A DNA stretch of 64,000 nucleotides from Yoonia sediminilitoris (GTDB lineage: Bacteria > Pseudomonadota > Alphaproteobacteria > Rhodobacterales > Rhodobacteraceae). Both the position numbers and the translations under genes were made by a program. Under the pieces are notes generated by a model that was given only the letters and a program-made list of their open reading frames with translations, did not search any database and was not told where the DNA came from. The stretch spans positions 930,001 through 994,000 of the forward strand of contig NZ_QBUD01000001.1 in assembly GCF_003058085.1 (NCBI RefSeq), read 5' to 3'. Positions 45,270 to 55,724 of the stretch are shown piece by piece (position 1 is the stretch's first letter; every line of letters starts with the position of its first letter).

Positions 45270-46271
45270 ATGAGTGATCTCTTGGCAAATATCGAATCCA
45301 TCGGGCTGGATGCTGTGAAATTGCATCCCCCTGTCGCCCTTGCCCCTTTGGCCGGGATCACAGATTTGCCGTTTCGGCAATTGGTCGCTTCATTCGGCGT
45401 GGGCTGGGTTGTCAGCGAAATGGTCGCCAGTCAGGAAATGGTGCAGGCCAAGCCAAGCGTCAGGGACCGCGCCGAACTTGGCTATGATCAAGCAGGCACG
45501 GCTGTGCAGATTGCGGGCAGGGAAGCGCACTGGATGGCCGAAGCCGCCCGCATGATCGAAGCCAACGGTGCGGCGATGATCGACATCAATATGGGGTGCC
45601 CCGCCAAAAAAGTGACAAGCGGCTATTCGGGGTCTGCCTTGCTGCGCACGCCGGATCACGCCCTGTCGCTGATCGAGGCGGTAGTGAATGCTGTGGAGAT
45701 TCCGGTAACTTTGAAAACCCGGTTGGGATGGGATCATGACAGCCTGAATGCAGCGGATGTGGCCAAACGGGCCGAAAGTGCGGGCATCCGGCTGGTCACA
45801 ATCCACGGTCGCACGCGCTGTCAGTTCTATAAAGGATCAGCCGACTGGGCCGCTATCCGCGCGGTCAAGGATGCGGTGACAATCCCTGTGATCGCCAATG
45901 GCGACATAGTGGACGGGGGGACAGCCCGCAGTGCGCTGCACCAATCGGGCGCAAACGGCGTGATGATCGGGCGCGGTGCGCAAGGGCGACCGTGGATATT
46001 GGCACAGGTGGCGGCAAACCTGCACGGCACGCCGCCGCCGCACATTCCACAGGGTAGTGCGCTGATTGACATGGTCGGCGCGCATTACGAGGCCATGCTG
46101 GCGTTCTACGGGGCCGATCATGGCCGCAAGGTCGCGCGCAAACATCTTGGGTGGTACATGGATGATGCGGGCACACCGCCGGACCTGCGCAAGGCAATGC
46201 TGACCCATGCCAGCCCGTCCAATGTCTTGCGTGACCTGCCCGATGCCTTGGCAGGAAAGGTGGCGGCATGA
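45270..46271 (+). CDS. dusB: tRNA-dihydrouridine synthase B
   Basis: Flavoenzyme that reduces uridines in tRNA D-loops. It has 333 residues. Visible are the start LAPLAGITDLPFRQLV, the catalytic-cysteine motif MGCPAKKVTSGYSGSALLR, VTIHGRTRCQFYKG and the FMN-binding IPVIANGDIVD and MIGRGAQGRPW. It is the nifR3 gene of classical Rhodobacter literature, always upstream of ntrBC there. Its stop overlaps the ntrB ATG, so the three genes form one unit. Confidence 0.96.
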   Translation: MSDLLANIESIGLDAVKLHPPVALAPLAGITDLPFRQLVASFGVGWVVSEMVASQEMVQAKPSVRDRAELGYDQAGTAVQIAGREAHWMAEAARMIEANGAAMIDINMGCPAKKVTSGYSGSALLRTPDHALSLIEAVVNAVEIPVTLKTRLGWDHDSLNAADVAKRAESAGIRLVTIHGRTRCQFYKGSADWAAIRAVKDAVTIPVIANGDIVDGGTARSALHQSGANGVMIGRGAQGRPWILAQVAANLHGTPPPHIPQGSALIDMVGAHYEAMLAFYGADHGRKVARKHLGWYMDDAGTPPDLRKAMLTHASPSNVLRDLPDALAGKVAA

Positions 46272-47344
46272 TCCTTGATACCGCATTATGGTCGTCCCTG
46301 CCTGTCCCTGCGCTGTTGATCGTGGACGGCAATATCATCGATTCAAGCAATGCCGCAGCTGAAAGCTTTCTTAACCTGTCGGCAAAACAGCTTGAAGGAA
46401 AGGTGATCTGGGAAAAGGTGATGATCGATTCACCGCTCGAAGTCCCGTTTGACAAGGCGCGTACCAACCGGACGTCGCTCTTCGTGAATGATGTCTATGT
46501 CGGCAGCGGGGAACGTGCGCCCATGCTCTGCAACCTGCAATTCGCCCCTTTGCAAGGGGCAGATGACGCGATGATCGTCATGATAAGCCCGCGCGAAATT
46601 GCCAGCCGGATCAATCAATATCACTCTTCTGGCAAGGCTGCGAAATCGGCGATCGGTATGGCCGAAATGCTGGCCCACGAGATCAAGAACCCGTTGGCAG
46701 GGATTACCGGTGCAGCACAGCTTTTGTCGATGGGGCTCAATTCCGAAGACCGCGAGATGACGGACCTGATCGTGGCCGAAAGCAGGCGCATTGTGCAGTT
46801 GCTGGAACAGGTCGAACAGTTCGGGAATTTGCGCAAGCCCATCCTGAAGCCATTGAATATCCACGACGTTCTGGATCGTGCGCGGCGGTCGGCGGCGGTC
46901 GGTTTTGGCGCGCATATGAATTTTATCGAAGATTATGACCCGTCGCTGCCGCAAAGTCTGGCGGATTCAGACCAGTTGCTGCAAGTGATCCTGAATCTTC
47001 TCAAGAACGCATCAGAGGCAAACAAAAGTGGCGGCACAATACGGCTGCACACGTTTTATGATACGTCCTTGCGGGTGCGCAGGCCGGACGGCACACATGC
47101 ACATTTGCCGCTACAGATCCAGATCATAGACGACGGCCCCGGGCTGCCGTCCGAGATCGCTGACGACATATTCGAGCCTTTTATCTCAAGCAAGGAAAAC
47201 GGGACCGGGCTTGGCCTTGCGCTGGTCTCTAAATTGATTGGTGACGCAGGCGGATGGATTTCCGTTGATAGCGTGCCGGGGCGCACGGTGTTCAGGATAT
47301 CGCTACCGCGCGCACCCAATGACAGTCTGACAGGAGAAAACTAA
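46268..47344 (+). CDS. ntrB: Nitrogen-regulation sensor kinase NtrB
   Basis: Cytoplasmic histidine kinase/phosphatase that controls NtrC in response to nitrogen through PII. It has 358 residues. A PAS domain (about residues 10-110) is followed by the H-box [11 protein letters not shown], the N-box [12 protein letters not shown]1 DDGPGLP and G2 GTGLGLAL. No membrane helices. It overlaps dusB by four bases and ntrC by one base, so expression is tightly coupled. The PII gene is not in this window. Confidence 0.96.
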   Translation: MILDTALWSSLPVPALLIVDGNIIDSSNAAAESFLNLSAKQLEGKVIWEKVMIDSPLEVPFDKARTNRTSLFVNDVYVGSGERAPMLCNLQFAPLQGADDAMIVMISPREIASRINQYHSSGKAAKSAIGMAEMLAHEIKNPLAGITGAAQLLSMGLNSEDREMTDLIVAESRRIVQLLEQVEQFGNLRKPILKPLNIHDVLDRARRSAAVGFGAHMNFIEDYDPSLPQSLADSDQLLQVILNLLKNASEANKSGGTIRLHTFYDTSLRVRRPDGTHAHLPLQIQIIDDGPGLPSEIADDIFEPFISSKENGTGLGLALVSKLIGDAGGWISVDSVPGRTVFRISLPRAPNDSLTGEN

Positions 47345-48717
47345 TGGACGGAACCGTTCTTGTTGCCGACGATGATCGGACAATCCGCACAGTATTGACG
47401 CAGGCGTTGACCCGGGCGGGCTGCAAGGTGCATGCGACGTCCTCGCTTGTGACGCTGCGCAGGTGGGTCGACGAAGGCAAGGGTGATCTTGTGATCTCGG
47501 ATGTGATCATGCCCGACGGCAACGGGCTGGAACAACTGCCTGAAATTGCTGCGGTCCGCCCCGGTTTGCCGGTGATTGTGATCTCGGCGCAGAATACAAT
47601 CATGACCGCCATTCAGGCGGCAGAGGCGGACGCCTATGATTACTTGCCCAAGCCCTTTGACCTGCCTGACCTGATGAAGCGGGCGGCCCGTGCGCTTGAG
47701 GTCAAGCGCCGCGCGCCTGTCAGCCGCAGTCCCGAACCTGTGAATGATGATGAACCCGATGATTTGCCTTTGGTCGGTCGCACCGCAGTGATGCAGGCGC
47801 TTTACCGGCTTGTGGCGCGGGTGATGAACACGCAACTGCCGGTTCTGATTACCGGCGAAAGTGGCACCGGCAAGTCATTGATTGCGCGCGCGGTGCATGA
47901 TTTTTCTGATCGGCGCAACCTTCCGTTTGTGACCGTGTCAGCCGCCGATCTTGAAGGAATGGATGGGCCATCCACAGTCCTGAGCCGCGCCAGAGGCGGG
48001 TCGATCCTGTTTGACGAGGTCAGCGACCTGACCCAGGAGGCGCAGGCGCGCATCGTGCGGATGCTTGATGCGTTGGGCGACAATGCGCCCCGGATCATGG
48101 CCACATCGCAAACCGACCTGATGGCCCGCATGGAAGATGGCCTATTCCGCGAGGACCTGTTTTACCGGTTGGGCGGCGTGACAGTCGATGTGCCGTCCTT
48201 GCGTGAGCGAGTCGACGATATTCCGCTGCTGGCCGACCATTTTCTGGCCCGGGCCGAGCGTGAAGGCGCGACTTTGCGCCGATTTGGCCCCGCAGCACTG
48301 GAACTTGTGCGCGCCTACAGTTGGCCGGGCAATGTGCGCCAGCTAGAAAATGCAGTGCGCCGTCTCGTTTTTACCGCTGCCGAAGAGGAGATCACGCGCG
48401 GCGAAGTCGAGATGGTTCTGGGGAACCAGCCCGCGATTGAACCATTGCGTTCGGGCGGTGAAGGTGAAAAGCTTTCTGCAAGTGTTGCCAAACACTTGCG
48501 CCGCTACTTTGATCTGCATGGCGGGGTGCAGCCGCCGCCCGGTCTGTACAATCGCATCCTCAAGGAGGTCGAGGCCCCGCTGATTGAAATCGCACTGGAT
48601 GCGACAGGCGGCAATCAGGCCAAATGCGCCGATTTGCTGGGTATCAACCGCAATACCTTGCGCAAGAAGATCACTGACCTCGATATCCGCGTGACACGAC
48701 GCCGCAAATTGATGTAA
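47344..48717 (+). CDS. ntrC: Nitrogen-regulation response regulator NtrC, Rhodobacter type
   Basis: 457-residue regulator: a receiver domain (acidic pair in ADDDRT, phospho-Asp in ISDVIMPDG, lysine in LPKPFD), an AAA+ domain (Walker A GESGTGKS, Walker B ILFDEVSD), and a C-terminal Fis-type helix-turn-helix ([21 protein letters not shown]). Between [10 protein letters not shown] and [11 protein letters not shown], the stretch that normally carries the sigma54-contact loop GAFTGA is deleted. This matches Rhodobacter capsulatus NtrC, known to activate sigma70-type polymerase. Target promoters here are therefore not expected to carry -24/-12 elements. Confidence 0.96.
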   Translation: MDGTVLVADDDRTIRTVLTQALTRAGCKVHATSSLVTLRRWVDEGKGDLVISDVIMPDGNGLEQLPEIAAVRPGLPVIVISAQNTIMTAIQAAEADAYDYLPKPFDLPDLMKRAARALEVKRRAPVSRSPEPVNDDEPDDLPLVGRTAVMQALYRLVARVMNTQLPVLITGESGTGKSLIARAVHDFSDRRNLPFVTVSAADLEGMDGPSTVLSRARGGSILFDEVSDLTQEAQARIVRMLDALGDNAPRIMATSQTDLMARMEDGLFREDLFYRLGGVTVDVPSLRERVDDIPLLADHFLARAEREGATLRRFGPAALELVRAYSWPGNVRQLENAVRRLVFTAAEEEITRGEVEMVLGNQPAIEPLRSGGEGEKLSASVAKHLRRYFDLHGGVQPPPGLYNRILKEVEAPLIEIALDATGGNQAKCADLLGINRNTLRKKITDLDIRVTRRRKLM

Positions 48718-48732
48718 AACCGCAACATAACC

Positions 48733-51069
48733 GTGGCGGTGCTGCGTCAGCGTAGCATAAAGACCACAGAATTTGGCGGTATCGTGGGGGTTGCCCCACC
48801 ACAAAACAGGGCATTGCGCGTGCGGCGTACCCTATTGGGATTGAATTTTCAGCGGTTCAACCGCTGGCAGCGCCAGCGCCACGTGCGTTCCGCTTTCGCA
48901 TTGCTGTTGGTGCTGCTGGCGCCAGTACTGGCAGTCATGACCTATGTTGTTGTTGGCCCCTTGGATAAAGGGCCCGGTTCGGCGCTGTTGCGGGGCACGC
49001 TGTTGGCCGATCTGGTCTATGCGCTGGTGATTGCGGCCTTTGTCTCGGGACAGGTTGTGCGGATGATTGCGGCCCGCCGTGCCAAATCCGCAGGGTCGCG
49101 CTTGCATGTGCGGCTGACGCGGGTCTTTGCCTTTGCGGCGCTGATCCCGACGGTGCTGGTGGCGGTCTTTTCGGTCTTGCTGTTGTCGATTGCGCTGGAA
49201 GGGCTGTTTTCCGAACCCGTAGGAAACGTGCTACGCACGTCGCTGACGACGGCCAAGGCCTATGAGGAAGAACACCGGCAGGAACTGACCCGCGATGGCC
49301 GTGCGTTGGCCGCCTATCTGAACCGGCTGCGTCAACGGAATTTCTTTATGGACGACGGGCAGGTCCGCAGCGCGCTGAAAGACGCCCAGCCCCAGATTGA
49401 GCGCGGCCTGAGCGAGGCCTATGTCATTGACGGGCTTGGTAATATCAAGGCACGGGGGGATCGTTCATATGAGTTCGACTTTGAACGCCCCGCACCAGAG
49501 ACTTTCGAGATCGCGCAATCGGCTGATCTGGCTATTATCGAAGATCCTGAAAGCAACGAATTCAGGGCTTTGATCCCGCTTAGCGCCTTTCGGGATCGCT
49601 TTCTTTATGTGACCCGTGATGTGGACGGGAATGTGTTGTCACTGCTTGATGATACCACCGAGACTGTCGTGCAGTACGAAGAACTGGCGGCCGAGCGGGG
49701 GCAGTTGATGTTTCAGTTCGGCCTGCTTTATTTCGGTTTCGCGATTGTTCTGATCCTTGGGGCGATCTGGGGCGGGCTGTCATTTGCAGAGCGGCTGTCG
49801 CGTCCTGTCGGGCGTTTGGTGTCGGCGTCGCAACGGGTCGGGTCCGGCGACCTTGATGTGCGGGTGATCGAGGACGACGGCGATGATGAGATCGCGCAAT
49901 TGGGTCATTATTTCAACCAGATGACAGGGCGGCTCAAGGGGCAGCGCGATGAATTGCTTGAAACGAACCGCGCCAGCGAACGGCGGCGACGGTTGTTCGA
50001 TAGTGTGCTCAGTTCTGTCACCTCGGGCGTGGTGGGGCTTGATGCGGATGGCCGGATTACTTTTGTGAACCCGTCGGCGAGGCGCCTTTTGTCGGTAAAG
50101 CCCGATCAGGCGGAAAGTGCCCTGTCTGTCGCTATCCCGGAATTTGCAAAACTGTTCGAGCGCGTCAGACGCGGCGGAAACGACAGTGTGCAGGACCAGA
50201 TCAATCTGGTGCGCAAAGGACAGCAGGAAAGCCTGCTGGTGCGTATGTCGCCGCGCCGGAACGCAGACGGTGCGTTGGAAGGGTACGTTGTGGCCTTTGA
50301 TGATGTGACCGATCTGGTCAGCGCCCAGCGGATGGCTGCATGGGGGGATGTGGCCCGCCGCATCGCGCATGAAATCAAGAACCCGCTAACCCCGATTCAG
50401 CTGTCCGCAGAACGGATCAAGCGCAAGTTCAGGGCACAGGTGGGCGAGGATGCGGACAAGCTGGAACAGATGACCGATGTGATTGTACGTCAGACCAATG
50501 ATTTGCGCCGAATTGTGGATGAGTTCTCAAAATTTGCGCGTATGCCAGAGCCGCGTCTGACCCTCAGTGACCTGACCAAGCTGGTCACGGATGCGGTCAC
50601 CTTGCAACAGGCGGGCCAACCGGATGTGCGCATCATCGCCGATGTACCAGCGGAATCGATTTTGGCAGAGTTGGACGCCACGATGATCAGTCAGGCCCTT
50701 ACAAACCTGATCAAGAATGCTGGCGAAGCCACCCAAACCTATATCGAAGAGCACGGCACCGCTGGATACACACCTGAAATTCGGGTCGCGGTCACGCGCA
50801 CGGACGAGGCAATCAATATCACGATTCAGGACAATGGCATCGGCCTGCCTGCGGACCGCAGTCGGTTGTTCGAGCCCTATGTGACCACCCGCAGCAGCGG
50901 CACAGGGCTTGGTCTGCCAATCGTCAAGAAGATTATCGAGGAACACAGCGGTACGCTGACACTTGGCAATGCAGAAACCTTTGAAGGCAACAGCCATCAA
51001 GGGGCCTGCGCGACAATTCAACTTCCGGTGCAGCCTGCGGGCGCGCTGGCAACAAAAATACCAGCATGA
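48733..51069 (+). CDS. ntrY: Membrane sensor kinase NtrY
   Basis: 778-residue histidine kinase. There are several membrane helices in the first 350 residues (around 52-72, 90-112, 135-157 and 330-352), with a periplasmic sensor part between the last two. A HAMP linker (RPVGRLVSASQRVGSGDLDVR), a PAS domain (SVTSGVVGLDADGRITFVN), the H-box [21 protein letters not shown], the N-box LTNLIKNAGEA and GTGLGLPI follow. The start is uncertain: GTG at 48733 lies 15 bases after ntrC, but later starts would also keep the first helix. Pairs with NtrX. Confidence 0.94.
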   Translation: MAVLRQRSIKTTEFGGIVGVAPPQNRALRVRRTLLGLNFQRFNRWQRQRHVRSAFALLLVLLAPVLAVMTYVVVGPLDKGPGSALLRGTLLADLVYALVIAAFVSGQVVRMIAARRAKSAGSRLHVRLTRVFAFAALIPTVLVAVFSVLLLSIALEGLFSEPVGNVLRTSLTTAKAYEEEHRQELTRDGRALAAYLNRLRQRNFFMDDGQVRSALKDAQPQIERGLSEAYVIDGLGNIKARGDRSYEFDFERPAPETFEIAQSADLAIIEDPESNEFRALIPLSAFRDRFLYVTRDVDGNVLSLLDDTTETVVQYEELAAERGQLMFQFGLLYFGFAIVLILGAIWGGLSFAERLSRPVGRLVSASQRVGSGDLDVRVIEDDGDDEIAQLGHYFNQMTGRLKGQRDELLETNRASERRRRLFDSVLSSVTSGVVGLDADGRITFVNPSARRLLSVKPDQAESALSVAIPEFAKLFERVRRGGNDSVQDQINLVRKGQQESLLVRMSPRRNADGALEGYVVAFDDVTDLVSAQRMAAWGDVARRIAHEIKNPLTPIQLSAERIKRKFRAQVGEDADKLEQMTDVIVRQTNDLRRIVDEFSKFARMPEPRLTLSDLTKLVTDAVTLQQAGQPDVRIIADVPAESILAELDATMISQALTNLIKNAGEATQTYIEEHGTAGYTPEIRVAVTRTDEAINITIQDNGIGLPADRSRLFEPYVTTRSSGTGLGLPIVKKIIEEHSGTLTLGNAETFEGNSHQGACATIQLPVQPAGALATKIPA

Positions 51070-51077
51070 GGGCGACA

Positions 51078-52481
51078 ATGGGCGATATTCTAATCACCGA
51101 TGATGAGCGCGATATCAGGGAGCTGATCTCGGAAATTTTGCAAGATGAGGGGTTTACGACCCGGCTCGCAGGTACTTCTGACGAATGTATGGCGCAAATC
51201 GCGGCAGAGCCACCAGCGATGATGATCCTTGATATCTGGCTCAAGGACAGCAACATGGACGGGATCGACATCTTGAAATCGGTGAAACGGGACCATCCTG
51301 ACATTCCGATTGTCATCATCTCGGGCCATGGGAACATCGAAATCGCGGTCGCCGCGATCAAGCAGGGGGCTTACGATTTTATCGAAAAGCCGTTCAACAT
51401 TGATCAGTTGATGGTGGTCATTCGGCGGGCGATGGAAACCGCGAACCTGCGCCGCGAGAATATCCAGCTCAAACGCGGCGAGACAGCCAATGCCGATATG
51501 CTGGGGGACAGCGCCGCGTTCCGGAACCTGAAATCACAGTTGGACAAGGTTACAAAGTCCAATGGCAGGGTTATGCTGACTGGCCCGGCGGGCGCAGGCA
51601 AGGAAATAGCCGCCCGCTATATTCATGCGCAATCCAACCGCTCTTCTTCGCCTTTTATCACGGTGAATTCCGCGTCGATTGAACCGGACCGCATGGAGGA
51701 GGTCCTGTTCGGGCGTGAAGACAGCGGCAGAGGTATCGAAAGAGGACTGCTGGAGGAGGCCAACGGCGGTGTGATCTATTTTGATGAAATCGCGGATATG
51801 CCCCTGGGTACGCAATCCAAGATCTTGCGGGTGCTTGTGGACCAGCGTTTTCAGCGGGTCGGTGGGAATGACAAGGTGCAGGTCGATCTGCGGGTCATTT
51901 CCAGCACAAACCGCGATCTTGCCGCCGCCATCGACGCGGGCACGTTCCGAGAAGAACTTTTTCACCGGCTGAACGTAGTGCCGATTGCGGTGCCATCGCT
52001 CGAGGAACGGCGCGAGGACATCCCGCTGCTGGCCGAACATTTCATTGATCTGTGCAACAAGGCCCAGGGTCTGCCGTTGCGCAAGCTGGCCGATGATGCG
52101 CGGGCCTTGCTGCAAACGATGCTGTGGCCCGGCAACGTGCGGCAGTTGAAGAATGTCATCGAACGTGTGCTTATTCTGGGCGAAGGCAGTGGTGATATCA
52201 GCGCCAAGGAACTGCCCGCGTCAGAGGAAGGCGGAACCAGCGAGGGTCGTATCGTACTGGCGGGTGGTCTGGCCACCTTGCCGTTGCGTGAAGCGCGCGA
52301 GTTATTCGAGCGTGAATATCTGCTGACCCAGATCAATCGTTTCGGCGGCAACATCAGCCGCACCGCGTCCTTTGTGGGCATGGAACGTTCTGCCTTGCAC
52401 CGCAAGCTGAAGTCGCTGGGTGTCGTCACCACGAACAAAGCAGGCGGACGTGTTGCCTACATTGAAGAAGAAGCGTCTTGA
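51078..52481 (+). CDS. ntrX: Response regulator NtrX
   Basis: 467-residue partner of NtrY with a receiver (ILITDDERDIRE, phospho-Asp in MILDIWLKDS, EKPFN), an AAA+ domain (a Walker-A-like GPAGAGKE, Walker B VIYFDEIADM) and a Fis-type C-terminus (GGNISRTASFVGMERSALHRKLKSLG). The usual GAFTGA loop is replaced by FGREDSGRGIERG, so sigma54 contact is doubtful, as for alphaproteobacterial NtrX in general. ATG at 51078 has GAGG six bases upstream; an ATG at 51066 overlapping ntrY is the alternative. Known roles in relatives: nitrogen, redox and envelope control. Confidence 0.95.
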   Translation: MGDILITDDERDIRELISEILQDEGFTTRLAGTSDECMAQIAAEPPAMMILDIWLKDSNMDGIDILKSVKRDHPDIPIVIISGHGNIEIAVAAIKQGAYDFIEKPFNIDQLMVVIRRAMETANLRRENIQLKRGETANADMLGDSAAFRNLKSQLDKVTKSNGRVMLTGPAGAGKEIAARYIHAQSNRSSSPFITVNSASIEPDRMEEVLFGREDSGRGIERGLLEEANGGVIYFDEIADMPLGTQSKILRVLVDQRFQRVGGNDKVQVDLRVISSTNRDLAAAIDAGTFREELFHRLNVVPIAVPSLEERREDIPLLAEHFIDLCNKAQGLPLRKLADDARALLQTMLWPGNVRQLKNVIERVLILGEGSGDISAKELPASEEGGTSEGRIVLAGGLATLPLREARELFEREYLLTQINRFGGNISRTASFVGMERSALHRKLKSLGVVTTNKAGGRVAYIEEEAS

Positions 52482-53854
52482 AGGTTATCATCTGCGGCGC
52501 AGGGCAGGTCGGCTGGCAAATTGCCCGCCATTTGTCGGGTGAAAACAACGATGTGACAGTTGTGGACAACAACCCTGAGCTGGTTCGTCGCGCGACGGAT
52601 ACGCTGGATGTGCAGGGGATTGCGGGCTTTGCCAGCTACCCCGATATCCTTGACCGGGCTGGCGCGCGCGATGCCGATATGATTATCGCCGCCACCTATT
52701 CTGACGAAGTGAACATGGTCACATGTCAGGTGGCCCACTCGGTCTTTTCTATCCAGCGCAAGATTGCGCGTCTACGGTCGCAAAGCTATCTGAACGCCAT
52801 CTATTCCGACCTTTACCGGCGCGACCATCTGCCGATTGATGTGGTGATTTCCCCAGAAAAGGAAGTTGCCGAAGCTGCCTTGCAGCGTCTGGCGGCACCT
52901 GCCGCCTTTGACACCGAAAGTTTCTTCAAAGGCCGTGCCCAGCTGCTTGGCATCACAATTGACGAAGATTGTCCGGTCATCAACACGCCACTGCGCCAAC
53001 TGACCGACCTGTTTTCGACATTGCGCGCGATTGTTGTGGGCATCCGCCGGGATGGGGTCTTGTTCGTCCCGTCACCCGGTGATCAGATATTCGCCGGTGA
53101 CGACTGCTATATCTTCACCAACACCGAAGATATGCCCCGCACGCTGGAAATATTCGGCAAAACCCAGTCCAAACAGGAACGGATCGTTATCATTGGTGGC
53201 GGCAACGTCGGACTGGGCGTGGCGCGCGCGTTAGAGACCCGCACCGATCGCGTGCGCGTCAAGATCATCGAGAAAGACCGCGACTGTGCCGAACATGCCG
53301 CCGACGCATTGGATCGCACGATTGTTCTGAACGGTGACGGTCTGGACAGCGGCCTGCTGGAAGAGGCAAACATCGCCACCGCCGACGCCGTGCTTGCTGT
53401 GACTGATGATGACAAGACCAACTTGCTTGCGTCGGTCCGGGCCAAGGAAATGGGCTGCCCGATGTCGATCTGTCTGATAAATGATCCGACTCTGGTGCCT
53501 TTGATGGGTCCACTGGATATTGATGCCTACATCAACCCGCGTGCCACGACCGTCAGTTCGATCCTGCGCCATATCCGGCACGGGCGGGTTCGCGGTGTTT
53601 ATTCCATTGGTGATGCCGAGGCCGAAGTAATCGAGGCACAGGTCTTGGGGACGTCCCCTATCGCGGGTCAGAAAATCAAGGATATCGCCTTTCCCGAGGG
53701 TACATTGATCGGTGGCCTTGTGAAGGCTGCAAAGGTCGTCAAACCTACCGGTGAGACCCGGATTGATGAAGGCGATGTGATCGCCATTTTCGCGATGGCC
53801 AAAGATGTTCCCGAAGTGGAGCGTCTGTTGCAGGTTTCGATCGACTTTTTCTGA
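52478..53854 (+). CDS. trkA: Trk potassium uptake system, regulatory NAD-binding subunit TrkA
   Basis: Cytoplasmic gating subunit of 458 residues: two RCK_N (Rossmann) domains, starting VIICGAGQVGWQIARHL and IVIIGGGNVGLGVARAL (about residue 234), each followed by an RCK_C domain. It starts at TTG (52478) overlapping the ntrX stop (TTGA); no earlier ATG is available without entering ntrX, and later ones would cut the Rossmann motif. The trkH stop-start overlap follows. Placement behind ntrYX is conserved in alphaproteobacteria. Confidence 0.95.
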   Translation: MKVIICGAGQVGWQIARHLSGENNDVTVVDNNPELVRRATDTLDVQGIAGFASYPDILDRAGARDADMIIAATYSDEVNMVTCQVAHSVFSIQRKIARLRSQSYLNAIYSDLYRRDHLPIDVVISPEKEVAEAALQRLAAPAAFDTESFFKGRAQLLGITIDEDCPVINTPLRQLTDLFSTLRAIVVGIRRDGVLFVPSPGDQIFAGDDCYIFTNTEDMPRTLEIFGKTQSKQERIVIIGGGNVGLGVARALETRTDRVRVKIIEKDRDCAEHAADALDRTIVLNGDGLDSGLLEEANIATADAVLAVTDDDKTNLLASVRAKEMGCPMSICLINDPTLVPLMGPLDIDAYINPRATTVSSILRHIRHGRVRGVYSIGDAEAEVIEAQVLGTSPIAGQKIKDIAFPEGTLIGGLVKAAKVVKPTGETRIDEGDVIAIFAMAKDVPEVERLLQVSIDFF

Positions 53855-55374
53855 TGGATTGGATCACGCGCCTGCCATTGTTCGTTGTCTTGATGGGCAT
53901 TGGGGCCTGTGCGATGCTGGTGCCAGCGCTGCATGGTGTCGTTATGGAAGATTTCGGCACGATGCGTATCTTCTTTTACGGGTTCATCCTGTTTTCGATC
54001 CTGACCCTGATGATCGGTCTAGCCACGGTCAGCTATGCGCGGCAAAGCGTGGCCCGGAGTCAATTGGTGGCGTTGCTTGCGGCATTTACGGTGTTGCCCT
54101 TGATGTTTGCACTGCCCTTCTACGAGGCGGTTCCCAACACGACATTTCTGAATGCATGGTTCGAAATGGTATCCAGCTTTACCACAACAGGCGCGACCGT
54201 TTACGACACTGCGGGCCGTCTGACCCCGTCACAGCATCTGTGGCGCGCGTTGGTGGGGTGGATGGGCGGCCTGCTGATGTGGATCACCGCGGTGTCGATC
54301 TTTGCGCCGATGAACCTTGGCGGGTTCGAGGTACGCGCGGCAGCAAATTCGGGCAGCGCACAAGTCGGCAGGTATCGTCAGTTTTCTGCTGTTGCAGACC
54401 CGTCAGAAAGATTGATGCGCTATGCCGCCACACTGACCCCGATCTATACAGGGCTGACGCTGTTGCTCTGGCTCGGGTTGGTCATCGCGGGTGAATTTCC
54501 GTATATCGCGCTGTGTCATGCGATGTCGGTGTTGGCCACATCCGGCATATCACCGATCGGGGGACTTTATTTCGCAGCCTCCGGCTTTTGGGGTGAATTG
54601 CTCATCTTCCTGTTCTTTGTCTTTGCCCTGTCGCGGCTCACCTTCAGCAAGGGGCTGACGGGTGAAAGCGATCAAGGGCTGCGCCGCGATCCTGAATTCC
54701 GGACAGCATTGGTGCTGATCGGGGCGGCGACGGCTATGCTGTTCTTGCGGCATTTTGTGGGGGCGGCGGAAAGTGACGCTGACTTTTCCCCGCGCGATAT
54801 CGCTAACGCACTTTGGGGCGCGCTCTTTACGACCACGTCTTTTCTAACAACGTCGGGGTTTGAATCACGGTTCTGGGAAGGGGCGGCTGTCTGGTCCGGC
54901 TTGCGCACGCCGGGTCTGTTCCTGATCGGCATGGCTCTGATCGGGGGTGGGGTGGCCACGACGGCGGGCGGGGTCAAGCTGTTGCGGATCTACGCCCTTT
55001 ACCGGCATGGTGAACGTGAGCAGAACCGGCTTTTGTACCCTTCTTCCATCGGGGGCGGGGGGAAGGCCGCGCGGCGCATTCGCAAGCAGGGGGCATATAT
55101 CTCCTGGATATTCTTCATGCTCTTCGCGCTGAGCATCGCATTGGTCGTGCTGATGCTTTCGCTTACAGGCGTGCAGTTTGAAACCTCGATGGTGCTGGCC
55201 GTTTCAGCTTTGTCGACCACAGGCCCGCTTGCCACTGTCGCCGCCGAGGCGCCGATTGCCTATTCGGGCTTGCCGGATGCAGCCAAGCTGGTTTTGGCTG
55301 GTGCAATGGTGTTGGGGCGGCTGGAAACGTTGGCCATCATCGCACTTTTCAACCCTGAAATCTGGCAGCGATAG
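53854..55374 (+). CDS. trkH: Trk potassium uptake system, membrane subunit TrkH
   Basis: Potassium-translocating membrane protein of 506 residues with many helices arranged as four pore modules. Selectivity-filter segments are visible: SSFTTTGATVYD (first), VLATSGISPIGG (second), FLTTSGFESRF (third) and SALSTTGPLATV (fourth), each with the key glycine. It overlaps trkA by one base (TGATG). Hfq follows after 114 bases. Confidence 0.95.
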   Translation: MDWITRLPLFVVLMGIGACAMLVPALHGVVMEDFGTMRIFFYGFILFSILTLMIGLATVSYARQSVARSQLVALLAAFTVLPLMFALPFYEAVPNTTFLNAWFEMVSSFTTTGATVYDTAGRLTPSQHLWRALVGWMGGLLMWITAVSIFAPMNLGGFEVRAAANSGSAQVGRYRQFSAVADPSERLMRYAATLTPIYTGLTLLLWLGLVIAGEFPYIALCHAMSVLATSGISPIGGLYFAASGFWGELLIFLFFVFALSRLTFSKGLTGESDQGLRRDPEFRTALVLIGAATAMLFLRHFVGAAESDADFSPRDIANALWGALFTTTSFLTTSGFESRFWEGAAVWSGLRTPGLFLIGMALIGGGVATTAGGVKLLRIYALYRHGEREQNRLLYPSSIGGGGKAARRIRKQGAYISWIFFMLFALSIALVVLMLSLTGVQFETSMVLAVSALSTTGPLATVAAEAPIAYSGLPDAAKLVLAGAMVLGRLETLAIIALFNPEIWQR

Positions 55375-55488
55375 AGTTGCATTTTACTGCGTGTTTTTGG
55401 GGTGGAAACTCGTGAATGCCCGCGACATACTGCACCCACAACTGGGGGACCGGTCCGCGGTCGCAAGAACAAGAAAAAGGGTGTCGTA

Positions 55489-55722
55489 ATGGCCGCCGAT
55501 AAAGCAAACTTGCAAGATGCATTTCTCAACCACGTCCGCAAAACCAAGGTGCCGGTCACTATTTTTCTGGTGAATGGTGTCAAATTGCAGGGCGTGATTA
55601 CATGGTTTGACAGCTTTTGTGTGCTGTTGCGCCGCGATGGTCAGTCGCAGCTTGTCTATAAAAGTGCGATCTCGACCATCATGCCTGCACAGCCCATCAG
55701 CCTTTATGAAGGCGAAGAGTAG
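55489..55722 (+). CDS. hfq: RNA chaperone Hfq
   Basis: Hexameric Sm-like protein that pairs small RNAs with mRNAs. It has 77 residues. Sm1 ([21 protein letters not shown]) and Sm2 ([12 protein letters not shown]) are complete, and the start [21 protein letters not shown] is the family norm. The frame continues 29 codons upstream, but the ATG at 55489 is standard. No extended acidic tail. It is coupled to hflX, whose TTG start lies two bases after its stop; hfq-hflX adjacency is widespread. Confidence 0.97.
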   Translation: MAADKANLQDAFLNHVRKTKVPVTIFLVNGVKLQGVITWFDSFCVLLRRDGQSQLVYKSAISTIMPAQPISLYEGEE

Positions 55723-55724
55723 AT

